DNA of 64,000 nucleotides, from the NCBI GenBank assembly GCA_914767715.1, contig OU612067.1, positions 24,094,162 to 24,158,161 on the forward strand, in the 5' to 3' direction. Shown piece by piece: positions 26,260-39,545 of this stretch. The stretch is from Membranipora membranacea. Lineage: Eukaryota > Bryozoa > Gymnolaemata > Cheilostomatida > Membraniporidae. Position 1 is the stretch's first letter. Each line of letters begins with the position of its first letter. The position numbers were made by a program, and so were the translations under genes. Below the pieces are notes generated by a model. That model was not told the DNA's origin. It did no database searches and worked only from the letters and a program-made list of their open reading frames with translations.

Positions 26260-28272
26260 CCTTGGTATTTTTTTGAAGATTTCAAGTCAGCTTAATTACC
26301 GCCCTATTAATCCGAGGATTCCAATATTCTGGATTTTGAATAAGGCCGATAAGAGCTTGAACTGGTTGGAGTTTGATAAAGATTCGGGAGAGTTTTAATT
26401 TTTGATGTTGCCGTATGGCATGTTTTTTTTAGCAAAAGTGACCCTAATTAAAACGGACGCTGACGGAGAATGAAAAGCCGCAGAGGCAAACGGTTTGCTG
26501 ATTCGAGATAAGCAGAAGTTGCTCCTCCTCATGAGGTGAGTTAGAAGCAAATCTATTTTTTGATCTGAGCGAAAAAAAAGCGTGATACCCACCCTTGGTA
26601 TTATTTTGAAAATTTCAAGTCAGCTTAATTACCGCCCTATTAATCCGAGGATTCCAATATTCTGGATTTTGAATAAGGCCGATAAGAGCTTGAACTGGTT
26701 GGAGTTTGATAAAGATTCGAGAGAGTTTTAATTTTTGATGTTGCCGTATGGCATGTTTTTTTTTAGCAAAAGTTACCCTAATTAAAACGGACGCTGACGG
26801 AGAATGAAAAGCCGCAGAGGCAAACGATTTGCTGATTCGAGATAAGCAGAAGTTGCTCCTCCTCATGAGGTGAGTTAGAAGCAAATCTATTTTTTGATCT
26901 GAGCGAAAAAAAAGCGTGATACCCACCCTTGGTATTATTTTGAAGATTTCAAGTCAGCTTAATTACCGCCCTATTAATCCGAGGATTCCAATATTCTGGA
27001 TTTTGAATAAGGCCGATAAGAGCTTGAACTGGTTGGAGTTTGATAAAGATTCGAGAGAGTTTTAATTTTTGATGTTGCCGTATGGCATGTTTTTTTTTAG
27101 CAAAAGTGACCCTAATTAAAACGGACGCTGACGGAGAATGAAAAGCCGCAGAGGCAAACGGTTTGCTGATTCGAGATAAGCAGAAGTTGCTCCTCCTCAT
27201 GAGGTGAGTTAGAAGCAAATCTATTTTTTGATCTGAGCGAAAAAAAAGCGTGATACCCACCCTTGGTATTATTTTGAAGATTTCAAGTCAGCTTAATTAC
27301 CGCCCTATTAATCCGAGGATTCCAATATTCTGGATTTTGAATAAGGCCGATAAGAGCTTGAACTGGTTGGAGTTTGATAAAGATTCGAGAGAGTTTTAAT
27401 TTTTGATGTTGCCGTATGGCATGTTTTTTTTTAGCAAAAGTGACCCTAATTAAAACGGACGCTGACGGAGAATGAAAAGCTGCAGAGGCAAACAGTTTGC
27501 TGATTCGAGATAAGCAGAAGTTGCTCCTCCTCATGAGGTGAGTTAGAAGCAAATCTATTTTTTTGATCTGAGCGAAAAAAAAGCGTGGTATTATTTTGAA
27601 GATTTCAAGTCAGCTTAATTACCGCCCTATTAATCCGAGGATTCCAATATTCTGGATTTTGAATAAGGCCGATAAGAGCTTGAACTGGTTGGAGTTTGAT
27701 AAAGATTCGAGAGAGTTTTAATTTTTGATGTTGCCGTATGGCATGTTTTTTTTTAGCAAAAGTGACCCTAATTAAAACGGACGCTGACGGAGAATGAAAA
27801 GCCGCAGAGGCAAACGGTTTGCTGATTCGAGATAAGCAGAAGTTGCTCCTCCTCATGAGGTGAGTTAGAATCAAATCTATTTTTTGATCTGAGCGAAAAA
27901 AAAGCGTGATACCCACCCTTGGTATTATTTTGAAAATTTCAAGTCAGCTTAATTATCGCCCTATTAATCCGAGGATTCCAATATTCTGGATTTTGAATAA
28001 GGCCGATAAGAGCTTGAACTGGTTGGAGTTTGATAAAGATTTGAGAGAGTTTTAATTTTTGATGTTGCCGTATGGCATGTTTTTTTTTAGCAAAAGTGAC
28101 CCTAATTAAAACGGACGCTGACGGAGAATGAAAAGCCGCAGAGGCAAACGGTTTGCTGATTCGAGATGAGCAGAAGTTGCACCTCCTCATGAGGTGAGTT
28201 AGAAGCAAATCTATTTTTTGATCTGAGCGAAAAAAAAGCGTGATACCCACCCTTGGTATTATTTTGAAAATT

Positions 28273-31200
28273 TCAAGTCAGCTTAATTACCGCCCTATTA
28301 ATCCGAGGATTCCAATATTCTGCATTTTGAATAAGGCCGATAAGAGCTTGAACTGGTTGGAGTTTGATAAAGATTCGAGAGAGTTTTAATTTTTGATGTT
28401 GCCGTATGGCATGTTTTTTTTTAGCAAAAGTGACCCTAATTAAAACGGACGCTGACGGAGAATGAAAAGCCGCAGAGGCAAACGGTTTGCTAATTCGAGA
28501 TAAGCAGAAGTTGCTCCTCCTCATGAGGTGAGTTAGAAGCAAATCTATTTTTTGATCTGAGCGAAAAAAAAGCGTGATACCCACCCTTGGTATTATTTTG
28601 AAAATTTCAAGTCAGCTTAATTACCGCCCTATTAATCCGAGGATTCCAATATTCTGGATTTTGAATAAGGCCGATAAGAGCTTGAACTGGTTGGAGTTTG
28701 ATAAAGAGTCGAGAGAGTTTTAATTTTTGATGTTGCCGTATGGCATGTTTTTTTTTAGCAAAAGTGACCCTAATTAAAACGGACGCTGACGGAGAATGAA
28801 AAGCCGCAGAGGCAAACGGTTTGCTGATTCGAGATGGGCAGAAGTTGCACCTCCTCATGAGGTGAGTTAGAAGCAAATCTATTTTTTGATCTGAGCGAAA
28901 AAAAAGCGTGATACCCACCCTTGGTATTATTTTGAAAATTTCAAGTCAGCTTAATTACCGCCCTATTAATCCGAGGATTCCAATATTCTGCATTTTGAAT
29001 AAGGCCGATAAGAGCTTGAACTGGTTGGAGTTTGATAAAGATTCGAGAGAGTTTTAATTTTTGATGTTGCCGTATGGCATGTTTTTTTTTAGCAAAAGTT
29101 ACCCTAATTAAAACGGACGCTGACGGAGAATGAAAAGCCGCAGAGGCAAACGATTTGCTGATTCGAGATAAGCAGAAGTTGCTCCTCCTCATGAGGTGAG
29201 TTAGAAGCAAATCTATTTTTTGATCTGAGCGAAAAAAAAGCGTGATACCCACCCTTGGTATTATTTTGAAGATTTCAAGTCAGCTTAATTACCGCCCTAT
29301 TAATCCGAGGATTCCAATATTCTGGATTTTGAATAAGGCCGATAAGAGCTTGAACTGGTTGGAGTTTGATAAAGATTCGAGAGAGTTTTAATTTTTGATG
29401 TTGCCGTATGGCATGTTTTTTTTTAGCAAAAGTGACCCTAATTAAAACGGACGCTGACGGAGAATGAAAAGCCGCAGAGGCAAACGGTTTGCTGATTCGA
29501 GATAAGCAGAAGTTGCTCCTCCTCATGAGGTGAGTTAGAAGCAAATCTATTTTTTGATCTGAGCGAAAAAAAAGCGTGATACCCACCCTTGGTATTATTT
29601 TGAAGATTTCAAGTCAGCTTAATTACCGCCCTATTAATCCGAGGATTCCAATATTCTGGATTTTGAATAAGGCCGATAAGAGCTTGAACTGGTTGGAGTT
29701 TGATAAAGATTCGAGAGAGTTTTAATTTTTGATGTTGCCGTATGGCATGTTTTTTTTTAGCAAAAGTGACCCTAATTAAAACGGACGCTGACGGAGAATG
29801 AAAAGCTGCAGAGGCAAACAGTTTGCTGATTCGAGATAAGCAGAAGTTGCTCCTCCTCATGAGGTGAGTTAGAAGCAAATCTATTTTTTGATCTGAGCGA
29901 AAAAAAAGCGTGGTATTATTTTGAAGATTTCAAGTCAGCTTAATTACCGCCCTATTAATCCGAGGATTCCAATATTCTGCATTTTGAATAAGGCCGATAA
30001 GAGCTTGAACTGGTTGGAGTTTGATAAAGATTCGAGAGAGTTTTAATTTTTGATGTTGCCGTATGGCATGTTTTTTTTTAGCAAAAGTGACCCTAATTAA
30101 AACGGACGCTGACGGAGAATGAAAAGCCGCAGAGGCAAACGGTTTGCTAATTCGAGATAAGCAGAAGTTGCTCCTCCTCATGAGGTGAGTTAGAAGCAAA
30201 TCTATTTTTTGATCTGAGCGAAAAAAAAGCGTGATACCCACCCTTGGTATTATTTTGAAAATTTCAAGTCAGCTTAATTACCGCCCTATTAATCCGAGGA
30301 TTCCAATATTCTGGATTTTGAATAAGGCCGATAAGAGCTTGAACTGGTTGGAGTTTGATAAAGAGTCGAGAGAGTTTTAATTTTTGATGTTGCCGTATGG
30401 CATGTTTTTTTTTAGCAAAAGTGACCCTAATTAAAACGGACGCTGACGGAGAATGAAAAGCCGCAGAGGCAAACGGTTTGCTGATTCGAGATGGGCAGAA
30501 GTTGCACCTCCTCATGAGGTGAGTTAGAAGCAAATCTATTTTTTGATCTGAGCGAAAAAAAAGCGTGATACCCACCCTTGGTATTATTTTGAAAATTTCA
30601 AGTCAGCTTAATTACCGCCCTATTAATCCGAGGATTCCAATATTCTGCATTTTGAATAAGGCCGATAAGAGCTTGAACTGGTTGGAGTTTGATAAAGATT
30701 CGAGAGAGTTTTAATTTTTGATGTTGCCGTATGGCATGTTTTTTTTTAGCAAAAGTTACCCTAATTAAAACGGACGCTGACGGAGAATGAAAAGCCGCAG
30801 AGGCAAACGATTTGCTGATTCGAGATAAGCAGAAGTTGCTCCTCCTCATGAGGTGAGTTAGAAGCAAATCTATTTTTTGATCTGAGCGAAAAAAAAGCGT
30901 GATACCCACCCTTGGTATTATTTTGAAGATTTCAAGTCAGCTTAATTACCGCCCTATTAATCCGAGGATTCCAATATTCTGGATTTTGAATAAGGCCGAT
31001 AAGAGCTTGAACTGGTTGGAGTTTGATAAAGATTCGAGAGAGTTTTAATTTTTGATGTTGCCGTATGGCATGTTTTTTTTTAGCAAAAGTGACCCTAATT
31101 AAAACGGACGCTGACGGAGAATGAAAAGCCGCAGAGGCAAACGGTTTGCTGATTCGAGATAAGCAGAAGTTGCTCCTCCTCATGAGGTGAGTTAGAAGCA

Positions 31201-31566
31201 AATCTATTTTTTGATCTGAGCGAAAAAAAAGCGTGATACCCACCCTTGGTATTATTTTGAAGATTTCAAGTCAGCTTAATTACCGCCCTATTAATCCGAG
31301 GATTCCAATATTCTGGATTTTGAATAAGGCCGATAAGAGCTTGAACTGGTTGGAGTTTGATAAAGATTCGAGAGAGTTTTAATTTTTGATGTTGCCGTAT
31401 GGCATGTTTTTTTTTAGCAAAAGTGACCCTAATTAAAACGGACGCTGACGGAGAATGAAAAGCTGCAGAGGCAAACAGTTTGCTGATTCGAGATAAGCAG
31501 AAGTTGCTCCTCCTCATGAGGTGAGTTAGAAGCAAATCTATTTTTTGATCTGAGCGAAAAAAAAGC
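28273..31566 (+). repeat. Second pentamer higher-order repeat, 1,657-bp period
   Basis: The series 28273-29909 recurs at 29930-31566. The shared markers are TTCTGCATTTTG, GAGATGGGCAGAAGTTGCACC, AAAGTTACCC with AACGATTTGC, and AGCTGCAGAGGCAAACAG, ending in a monomer with the 13-bp hairpin deletion. Part of the unit also matches 26615-27582 at an offset of 2,326 bp, and 27605-28250 matches 31587-32232 at 3,982 bp. Confidence 0.75.
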
Positions 31567-33923
31567 GTGGTATTATTTTGAAGATTTCAAGTCAGCTTAA
31601 TTACCGCCCTATTAATCCGAGGATTCCAATATTCTGGATTTTGAATAAGGCCGATAAGAGCTTGAACTGGTTGGAGTTTGATAAAGATTCGAGAGAGTTT
31701 TAATTTTTGATGTTGCCGTATGGCATGTTTTTTTTTAGCAAAAGTGACCCTAATTAAAACGGACGCTGACGGAGAATGAAAAGCCGCAGAGGCAAACGGT
31801 TTGCTGATTCGAGATAAGCAGAAGTTGCTCCTCCTCATGAGGTGAGTTAGAATCAAATCTATTTTTTGATCTGAGCGAAAAAAAAGCGTGATACCCACCC
31901 TTGGTATTATTTTGAAAATTTCAAGTCAGCTTAATTATCGCCCTATTAATCCGAGGATTCCAATATTCTGGATTTTGAATAAGGCCGATAAGAGCTTGAA
32001 CTGGTTGGAGTTTGATAAAGATTTGAGAGAGTTTTAATTTTTGATGTTGCCGTATGGCATGTTTTTTTTTAGCAAAAGTGACCCTAATTAAAACGGACGC
32101 TGACGGAGAATGAAAAGCCGCAGAGGCAAACGGTTTGCTAATTCGAGATAAGCAGAAGTTGCTCCTCCTCATGAGGTGAGTTAGAAGCAAATCTATTTTT
32201 TGATCTGAGCGAAAAAAAAGCGTGATACCCACCCTTGGTATTATTTTGAAAATTTCAAGTCAGCTTAATTACCGCCCTATTAATCCGAGGATTCCAATAT
32301 TCTGGATTTTGAATAAGGCCGATAAGAGCTTGAACTGGTTGGAGTTTGATAAAGAGTCGAGAGAGTTTTAATTTTTGATGTTGCCGTATGGCATGTTTTT
32401 TTTTAGCAAAAGTGACCCTAATTAAAACGGACGCTGACGGAGAATGAAAAGCCGCAGAGGCAAACGGTTTGCTGATTCGAGATGAGCAGAAGTTGCACCT
32501 CCTCATGAGGTGAGTTAGAAGCAAATCTATTTTTTGACCTAAGCGAAAAAAAAGCGTGATACCCACCCTTGGTATTATTTTGAAAATTTCAAGTCAGCTT
32601 AATTACCGCCCTATTAATCCGAGGATTCCAATATTCTTGATTTTGAATAAGGCCGATAAGAGCTTAAACTGGTTGGAGTTTGAAAAGATTCGAGAGAGTT
32701 TTAATTTTTGATGTTGCCATATGGCATGTTTTTTTTTAGCAAAAGTGACCGTAATTAAAACGGACGCTGACAGAGAATGAAAAGCCGCAGAGGCAATCGG
32801 TTTGCTGATTCGAGATAAGCAGAAGTTGCTCCTCCTCATGAGGTGAGTTAGAAGCAAATCTATTTTTTGATCTGAGCGAAAAAAAAGCGCGATACCCACC
32901 CTTGGTATTATTTTGAAAATTTCAAGTCAGCTTAATTACCGCCCTATTAATCCGAGGATTCCAATATTCTGGATTTTGAATAAGGCCGATAAGAGCTTGA
33001 ACTGGTTGGAGTTTGATAAAGAGTCGAGAGAGTTTTAATTTTTGATGTTGCCGTATGGCATGTTTTTTTTTAGCAAAAGTGACCCTAATTAAAACGGACG
33101 CTGACGGAGAATGAAAAGCCACAGAGGCAAACGGTTTGCTGATTCGAGATGAGCAGAAGTTGCACCTCCTCATGAGGTGAGTTAGAAGCAAATCTATTTT
33201 TTGACCTAAGCGAAAAAAAAGCGTGATACCCACCCTTGGTATTATTTTGAAAATTTCAAGTCAGCTTAATTACCGCCCTATTAATCCGAGGATTCCAATA
33301 TTCTGGATTTTGAATAAGGCCGATAAGAGCTTGAACTGGTTGGAGTTTGATAAAGATTCGAGAGAGTTTTAATTTTTGATGTTGCCGTATGGCATGTTTT
33401 TTTTTAGCAAAAGTGACCCTAATTAAAACGGACGCTGACGGAGAATGAAAAGCCGCAGAGGCAAACGGTTTGCTGATTCGAGATAAGCAGAAGTTGCTCC
33501 TCCTCATGAGGTGAGTTAGAAGCAAATCTATTTTTTGATCCGAGCGAAAAAAAAGCGTGATACCCACCCTTGGTATTATTTTGAAAATTTCAAGTCAGCT
33601 TGATTACCGCCCTATTAATCCGAGGATTCCAATATTCTGGATTTTGAATAAGGCCGATAAGAGCTTGAACTGGTTGGAGTTTGATAAAGATTCGAGAGAG
33701 TTTAAATTTTTGATGTTGCCGTATGGAATGTTTTTTTTTAGCAAAAGTGACCCTTATTAAAACGGACGCTGACGGAGAATGAAAAGCCGCAGAGGCAAAC
33801 GGTTTGCTGATTCGAGATAAGCAGAAGTTGCTCCTCCTCATGAGGTGAGTTAGAATCAAATCTATTTTTTGATCTGAGCGAAAAAAAAGCGTGATACCCA
33901 CCCTTGGTATTATTTTGAAAATT

Positions 33924-36240
33924 TCAAGTCAGCTTAATTATCGCCCTATTAATCCGAGGATTCCAATATTCTGGATTTTGAATAAGGCCGATAAGAGCTT
34001 GAACTGGTTGGAGTTTGATAAAGATTTGAGAGAGTTTTAATTTTTGATGTTGCCGTATGGCATGTTTTTTTTTAGCAAAAGTGACCCTAATTAAAACGGA
34101 CGCTGACGGAGAATGAAAAGCCACAGAGGCAAACGGTTTGCTGATTTGAGATAAGCAGAAGTTGCTCCTCCTCATGAGGTGAGTTAGAAGCAAATCTATT
34201 TTTTGATCTGAGCGAAAAAAAAGCGTGATACCCACCCTTGGTATTATTTTGAAAATTTCAAGTCAGCTTAATTACCGCCCTATTAATCCGAGGATTCCAA
34301 TATTCTGGATTTTGAATAAGGCCGATAAGAGCTTGAACTGGTTGGAGTTTGATAAAGATTCGAGAGAGTTTTAATTTTTGATGTTGCCGTATGGCATGTT
34401 TTTTTTTCAGCAAAAGTGACCCTAATTAAAACGGACGCTGACGGAGAATGGAAAGCCGCAGAGGCAAACGGTTTGCTGATTCGAGATAAGCAGAAGTTGC
34501 TCCTCCTCATGAGGTGAGTTAGAAGCAAATCTATTTTTTGATCCGAGCGAAAAAAAAGCGTGATACCCACCCTTGGTATTATTTTGAAAATTTCAAGTCA
34601 GCTTAATTACCGCCCTATTAATCCGAGGATTCCAATATTCTGGATTTTGAATAAGGCCGATAAGAGCTTGAACTGGTTGGAGTTTGATAAAGATTCGAGA
34701 GAGTTTTAATTTTTGATGTTGCCGTATGGCATGTTTTTTTTTAGCAAAAGTGACCCTAATTAAAACGGACGCTGACGGAGAATGAAAAGCCGCAGAGGCA
34801 AACGGTTTGCTGATTCGAGATAAGCAGAAGTTGCTCCTCTTCATGAGGTGAGTTAGAAGCAAATCTTTTTTTTGATCTGAGCGAAAAAAAAGCGTGATAC
34901 CCACCCTTGGTATTATTTTGAAAATTTCAAGTCAGCTTAATTACCGCCCTATTAATCCGAGGATTCCAATATTCTGGATTTTGAATAAGGCCGATAAGAG
35001 CTTGAACTGGTTGGAGTTTGATAAAGATTCGAGAGAGTTTTAATTTTTGATGTTGCCGTATGGCATGTTTTTTTTTAGCAAAAGTGACCCTAATTGAAAC
35101 TGACGCTGACGGAGAATGAAAAGCCGCAGAGGCAAACGGTTTGCTGATTCGAGATAAGCAGAAGTTGCTCCTCCTCATGAGGTGAGTTAGAAGCAAATCT
35201 TTTTTTTGATCTGAGCGAAAAAAAAGCGTGATACCCACCCTTGGTATTATTTTGAAAATTTCAAGTCAGCTTAATTATCGCCCTATTAATCCGAGGATTC
35301 CAATATTCTGGATTTTGAATAAGGCCGATAAGAGCTTGAACTGGTTGGAGTTTGATAATGATTTGAGAGAGTTTTAATTTTTGATGTTGCCGTATGGCAT
35401 GTTTTTTTTTAGCAAAAGTGACCCTAATTAAAACGGACGCTGACGGAGAATGAAAAGCCGCAGAGGCAAACGGTTTGCTGATTTGAGATAAGCAGAAGTT
35501 GCTCCTCCTCATGAGGTGAGTTAGAAGCAAATCTATTTTTTGATCTGAGCGAAAAAAAAGCGTGATACCCACCCTTGGTATTATTTTGAAAATTTCAAGT
35601 CAGCTTAATTACCGCCCTATTAATCCGAGGATTCCAATATTCTGGATTTTGAATAAGGCCGATAAGAGCTTGAACTGGTTGGAGTTTGATAAAGATTCGA
35701 GAGAGTTTTAATTTTTGATGTTGCCGTATGGCATGTTTTTTTTTAGCAAAAGTGACCCTAATTAAAACGGACGCTGACGGAGAATGGAAAGCCGCAGAGG
35801 CAAACGGTTTGCTGATTCGAGATAAGCAGAAGTTGCTCCTCCTCATGAGGTGAGTTAGAAGCAAATCTATTTTTTGATCCGAGCGAAAAAAAAGCGTGAT
35901 ACCCACCCTTGGTATTATTTTGAAAATTTCAAGTCAGCTTAATTACCGCCCTATTAATCCGAGGATTCCAATATTCTGGATTTTGAATAAGGCCGATAAG
36001 AGCTTGAACTGGTTGGAGTTTGATAAAGATTCGAGAGAGTTTTAATTTTTGATGTTGCCGTATGGCATGTTTTTTTTTAGCAAAAGTGACCCTAATTAAA
36101 ACGGACGCTGACGGAGAATGAAAAGCCGCAGAGGCAAACGGTTTGCTGATTCGAGATAAGCAGAAGTTGCTCCTCTTCATGAGGTGAGTTAGAAGCAAAT
36201 CTTTTTTTTGATCTGAGCGAAAAAAAAGCGTGATACCCAC
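33924..36240 (+). repeat. Three-monomer block repeated at 1,336 bp
   Basis: 33924-34904 recurs at 35261-36240 with one different monomer between them (34927-35238). Shared markers are AATTATCGCCC with GATTTGAG, then GAATGGAAAGCCG with GATCCGAGCG, then CTCCTCTTCATGAGG with CAAATCTTTTTTTTG. The middle copy at 34407 has a C inserted before AGC in the T tract. Confidence 0.7.
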
Positions 36241-39200
36241 CCTTGGTATTATTTTGAAAATTTCAAGTCAGCTTAATTACCGCCCTATTAATCCGAGGAT
36301 TCCAATATTCTGGATTTTGAATAAGGCCGATAAGAGCTTGAACTGGTTGGAGTTTGATAAAGATTCGAGAGAGTTTTAATTTTTGATGTTGCCGTATGGC
36401 ATGTTTTTTTTAGCAAAAGTGACCCTAATTAAAACGGATGCTGACGGAGAATGAAAAACCGCAGAGGCAAACGGTTTGCTGATTCGAGATAAGTAGAAGT
36501 TGCTCCTCCTCATGAGGTGAGTTAGAAGCAAATCTATTTTTTGATCTGAGCGAAAAAAAAGCGTGATACCCACCCTTGGTTTTATTTTGAAAATTTCTAG
36601 TCAGATTAATTACCGCCCTATTAATCCGAGGATTCCAATACTCTGGATTTTGAATAAGGCCGATAAGAGCTTGAACTGGTTGGAGTTTGATAAAGATTCG
36701 AGAGAGTTTTAATTTTTGATGTTGCCGTATGGCATGTTTTTTTTTAGCAAAAGTGACCCTAATTGAAACTGACGCTGACGGAGAATGAAAAGCCGCAGAG
36801 GCAAACGGTTTGCTGATTCGAGATAAGCAGAAGTTGCTCCTCCTCATGAGGTGAGTTAGAAGCAAATCTTTTTTTTGATCTGAGCGAAAAAAAAGCGTGA
36901 TACCCACCCTTGGTATTATTTTGAAAATTTCAAGTCAGCTTAATTACCGCCCTATTAATCCGAGGATTCCAATATCCTGGATTTTTAATAAGGCCGATAA
37001 GAGCTTGAACTGGTTGGAGTTTGAGAAAGATTCGAGAGAGTTTTAATTTTTGATGTTGCCGTATGGCATGTTTTTTTTAGCAAAAGTGACCCTAATTAAA
37101 ACGGATGCTGACGGAGAATGAAAAGCCGCAGAGGCAAACGGTTTGCTGATTCGAGATAAGCAGAAGTTGCTCCTCCTCATGAGGTGAGTTAGAAGCAAAT
37201 CTTTTTTTTGATCTGAGCGAAAAAAAAGCGTGATACCCACCCTTGGTATTATTTTGAAAATTTCAAGTCAGCTTAATTACCGCCCTATTAATCCGAGGAT
37301 TCCAATATTCTGGATTTTGAATAAGGCCGATAAGAGCTTGAACTGGTTGGAGTTTGATAAAGAGTCGAGAGAGTTTTAATTTTTGATGTTGCCGTATGGC
37401 ATGTTTTTTTTTAGCAAAAGTGACCCTAATTAAAACGGACGCTGACGGAGAATGAAAAGCCGCAGAGGCAAACGGTTTGCTGATTCGAGATAAGCAGAAG
37501 TTGCACCTCCTCATGAGGTGAGTTAGAAGCAAATCTATTTTTTGACCTAAGCGAAAAAAAAGCGTGATACCCACCCTTGGTATTATTTTGAAAATTTCAA
37601 GTCAGCTTAATTACCGCCCTATTAATCCGAGGATTCCAATATTCTGGATTTTGAATAAGGCCGATAAGAGCTTGAACTGGTTGGAGTTTGAAAAGATTCG
37701 AGAGAGTTTTAATTTTTGATGTTGCCATATGGCATGTTTTTTTTTAGCAAAAGTGACCGTAATTAAAACGGACGCTGACAGAGAATGAAAAGCCGCAGAG
37801 GCAAACGGTTTGCTGATTCGAGATAAGCAGAAGTTGCTCCTCCTCATGAGGTGAGTTAGAAGCAAATCTATTTTTTGATCTGATCGAAAAAAAAGCGCGA
37901 TACCCACCCTTGGTATTATTTTGAAAATTTCAAGTCAGCTTAATTACCGCCCTATTAATCCGAGGATTCCAATATTCTGGATTTTGAATAAGGCCGATAA
38001 GAGCTTGAACTGGTTGGAGTTTGATAAAGATTCGAGAGAGTTTTAATTTTTGATGTTGCCGTATGGCATGTTTTTTTTTAGCAAAAGTGACCCTAATTAT
38101 AACGGACGCTGACGGAGAATGAAAAGCCGCAGAGGCAAACGGTTTGCTGATTCGAGATAAGCAGAAGTTGCTCCTCCTCATGAGGTGAGTTAGAAGCAAA
38201 TCTATTTTTTGATCTGAGCGAAAAAAAAGCGTGATACCCACCCTTGGTATTATTTTGAAAATTTCAAGTCAGCTTAATTACCGCCCTATTAATCCGAGGA
38301 TTCCAATATTCTGGATTTTGAATAAGGCCGATAAGAGCTTGAACTGGTTGGAGTTTGATAAAGATTCAAGAGAGTTTTAATTTTTGATGTTGCCGTATGG
38401 CATGTTTTATTTTAGCAAAAGTGACCCTAATTAAAACGGACGCTGACGGAGAATGAAAAGCCGCAGAGGCAAACGGTTTGCTGATTCGAGATAAGCAGAA
38501 GTTGCTCCTCCTCCTGAGGTGAGTTAGAAGCAAATCTATTTTTTGATCTGAGCGAAAAAAAAGCGTGATACCCAACTTTGATATTATTTTGAAAATTTCA
38601 AGTCAGCTTAATTACCGCCCTATTAATCCGAGGATTCCAATATTCTGGATTTTGAATAAGGCCGATAAGAGCTTGAACTGGTTGGAGTTTGATAAAGATT
38701 TGAGAGAGTTTTAATTTTTGATGTTGCCGTATGGCATGTTTTTTTTTAGCAAAAGTGACCCTAATTAAAACGGACGCTGACGGAGAATGAAAAGCCGCAG
38801 AGGCAAATTGTTTGCTGATTTGAGATAAGCAGAAGTTGCTCCTCCTCATGAGGTGAGTTAGAAGCAAATCTATTTTTTGATCTGAGCGAAAAAAAAGCGT
38901 GATACCCACCCTTGGTATTATTTTGAAAATTTCAAGTCAGCTTAATTACCGCCCTATTAATCCGAGGATTCCAATATTCTGGATTTTGAATAAGGCCGAT
39001 AAGAGCTTGAACTGGTTGGAGTTTGAAAAGATTCGAGAGAGTTTTAATTTTTGATGTTGCCATATGGCATGTTTTTTTTTAGCAAAAGTGACCCTAATTA
39101 AAACGGACGCTGACAGAGAATGAAAAGCCGCAGAGGCAAACGGTTTGCTGATTCGAGATAAGCAGAAGTTGCTCCTCCTCATGAGGCGAGTTAGAAGCAA

Positions 39201-39413
39201 ATCTATTTTTTGATCTGAGCGAAAAAAAAGCGCGATACCCACCCTTGGTATTATTTTGAAAATTTCAAGTCAGCTTAATTACCGCCCTATTAATCCGAGG
39301 ATTCCAATATTCTGGATTTTGAATAAGGCCGATAAGAGCTTGAACTGGTTGGAGTTTGATAAAGATTCGAGAGAGTTTTAATTTTTGATGTTGCCGTATG
39401 GCATGTTTTTTTT

Positions 39414-39545
39414 TAGCAAAAGTGACCCTAATTAAAACGGACGCTGACGGAGAATGAAAAGCCGCAGAGGCAAACGGTTTGCTGATTCGAGATAAGCAGA
39501 AGTTGCTCCTCCTCATGAGGTGAGTTAGAAGCAAATCTATTTTTT
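39414..39545 (+). promoter_or_regulatory. Possible degenerate RNA polymerase III internal promoter (A/B-box-like) in the monomer
   Basis: TAGCAAAAGTGA at 39414-39425 matches seven of the eight fixed positions of the A-box pattern TRGYNNARNNGG. GATTCGAGATA at 39484-39494 resembles a B box. It sits in a T-arm-like hairpin: GCTGA (39481-39485), a 7-nt loop TTCGAGA, and TAAGC (39493-39497), with four of five pairs formed. A T6 run, a possible Pol III terminator, lies at 39540-39545. The order A, B, terminator is right, but the A-B distance (70 bp) is longer than in most tRNA genes and no acceptor stem pairs. It may be a relic of a tRNA-derived SINE or a coincidence of degenerate motifs. Confidence 0.2.
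39417..39519 (+). other. Exon-like segment between splice-site consensus sequences (one example of many)
   Basis: The segment is preceded by nine T and AG (39406-39416), a good match to a metazoan 3' splice site, with a YTNAY-type branch candidate (TTAAT) about 35 nt upstream of the AG. It is followed by GAG|GTGAGT, which matches the 5' splice-site consensus from -2 to +6. The enclosed stretch is 103 nt. The next acceptor AG ends at 39750, giving a hypothetical intron of 231 nt. The same arrangement recurs in most monomers. Some classes break it: T12 followed by GC instead of AG (near 600, 1590, 2920 and 4580), or GAGGCGAG instead of GAGGTGAG (near 39186, 41188 and 46528). Nothing here proves transcription or splicing. 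Confidence 0.4.

Noticed and set aside
39440-39470. Hammerhead ribozyme core in the satellite monomer (CTGACGGAGAATGAAA)
   Set aside because: CTGANGA is not matched (CTGACGG), no stem II links it to a GAAA, and no suitable cleavage triplet with stems I and III was found on either strand.
39407-39497. Complete tRNA gene in the monomer
   Set aside because: The T-arm-like hairpin is present, but the expected acceptor stem does not pair and no anticodon arm is seen.
39511-39520. CCTCATGAGG palindrome as a rho-independent terminator or operator
   Set aside because: It is a 10-bp palindrome without a loop or adjacent T run in a eukaryotic satellite; there is no reason to assign a bacterial-type function.
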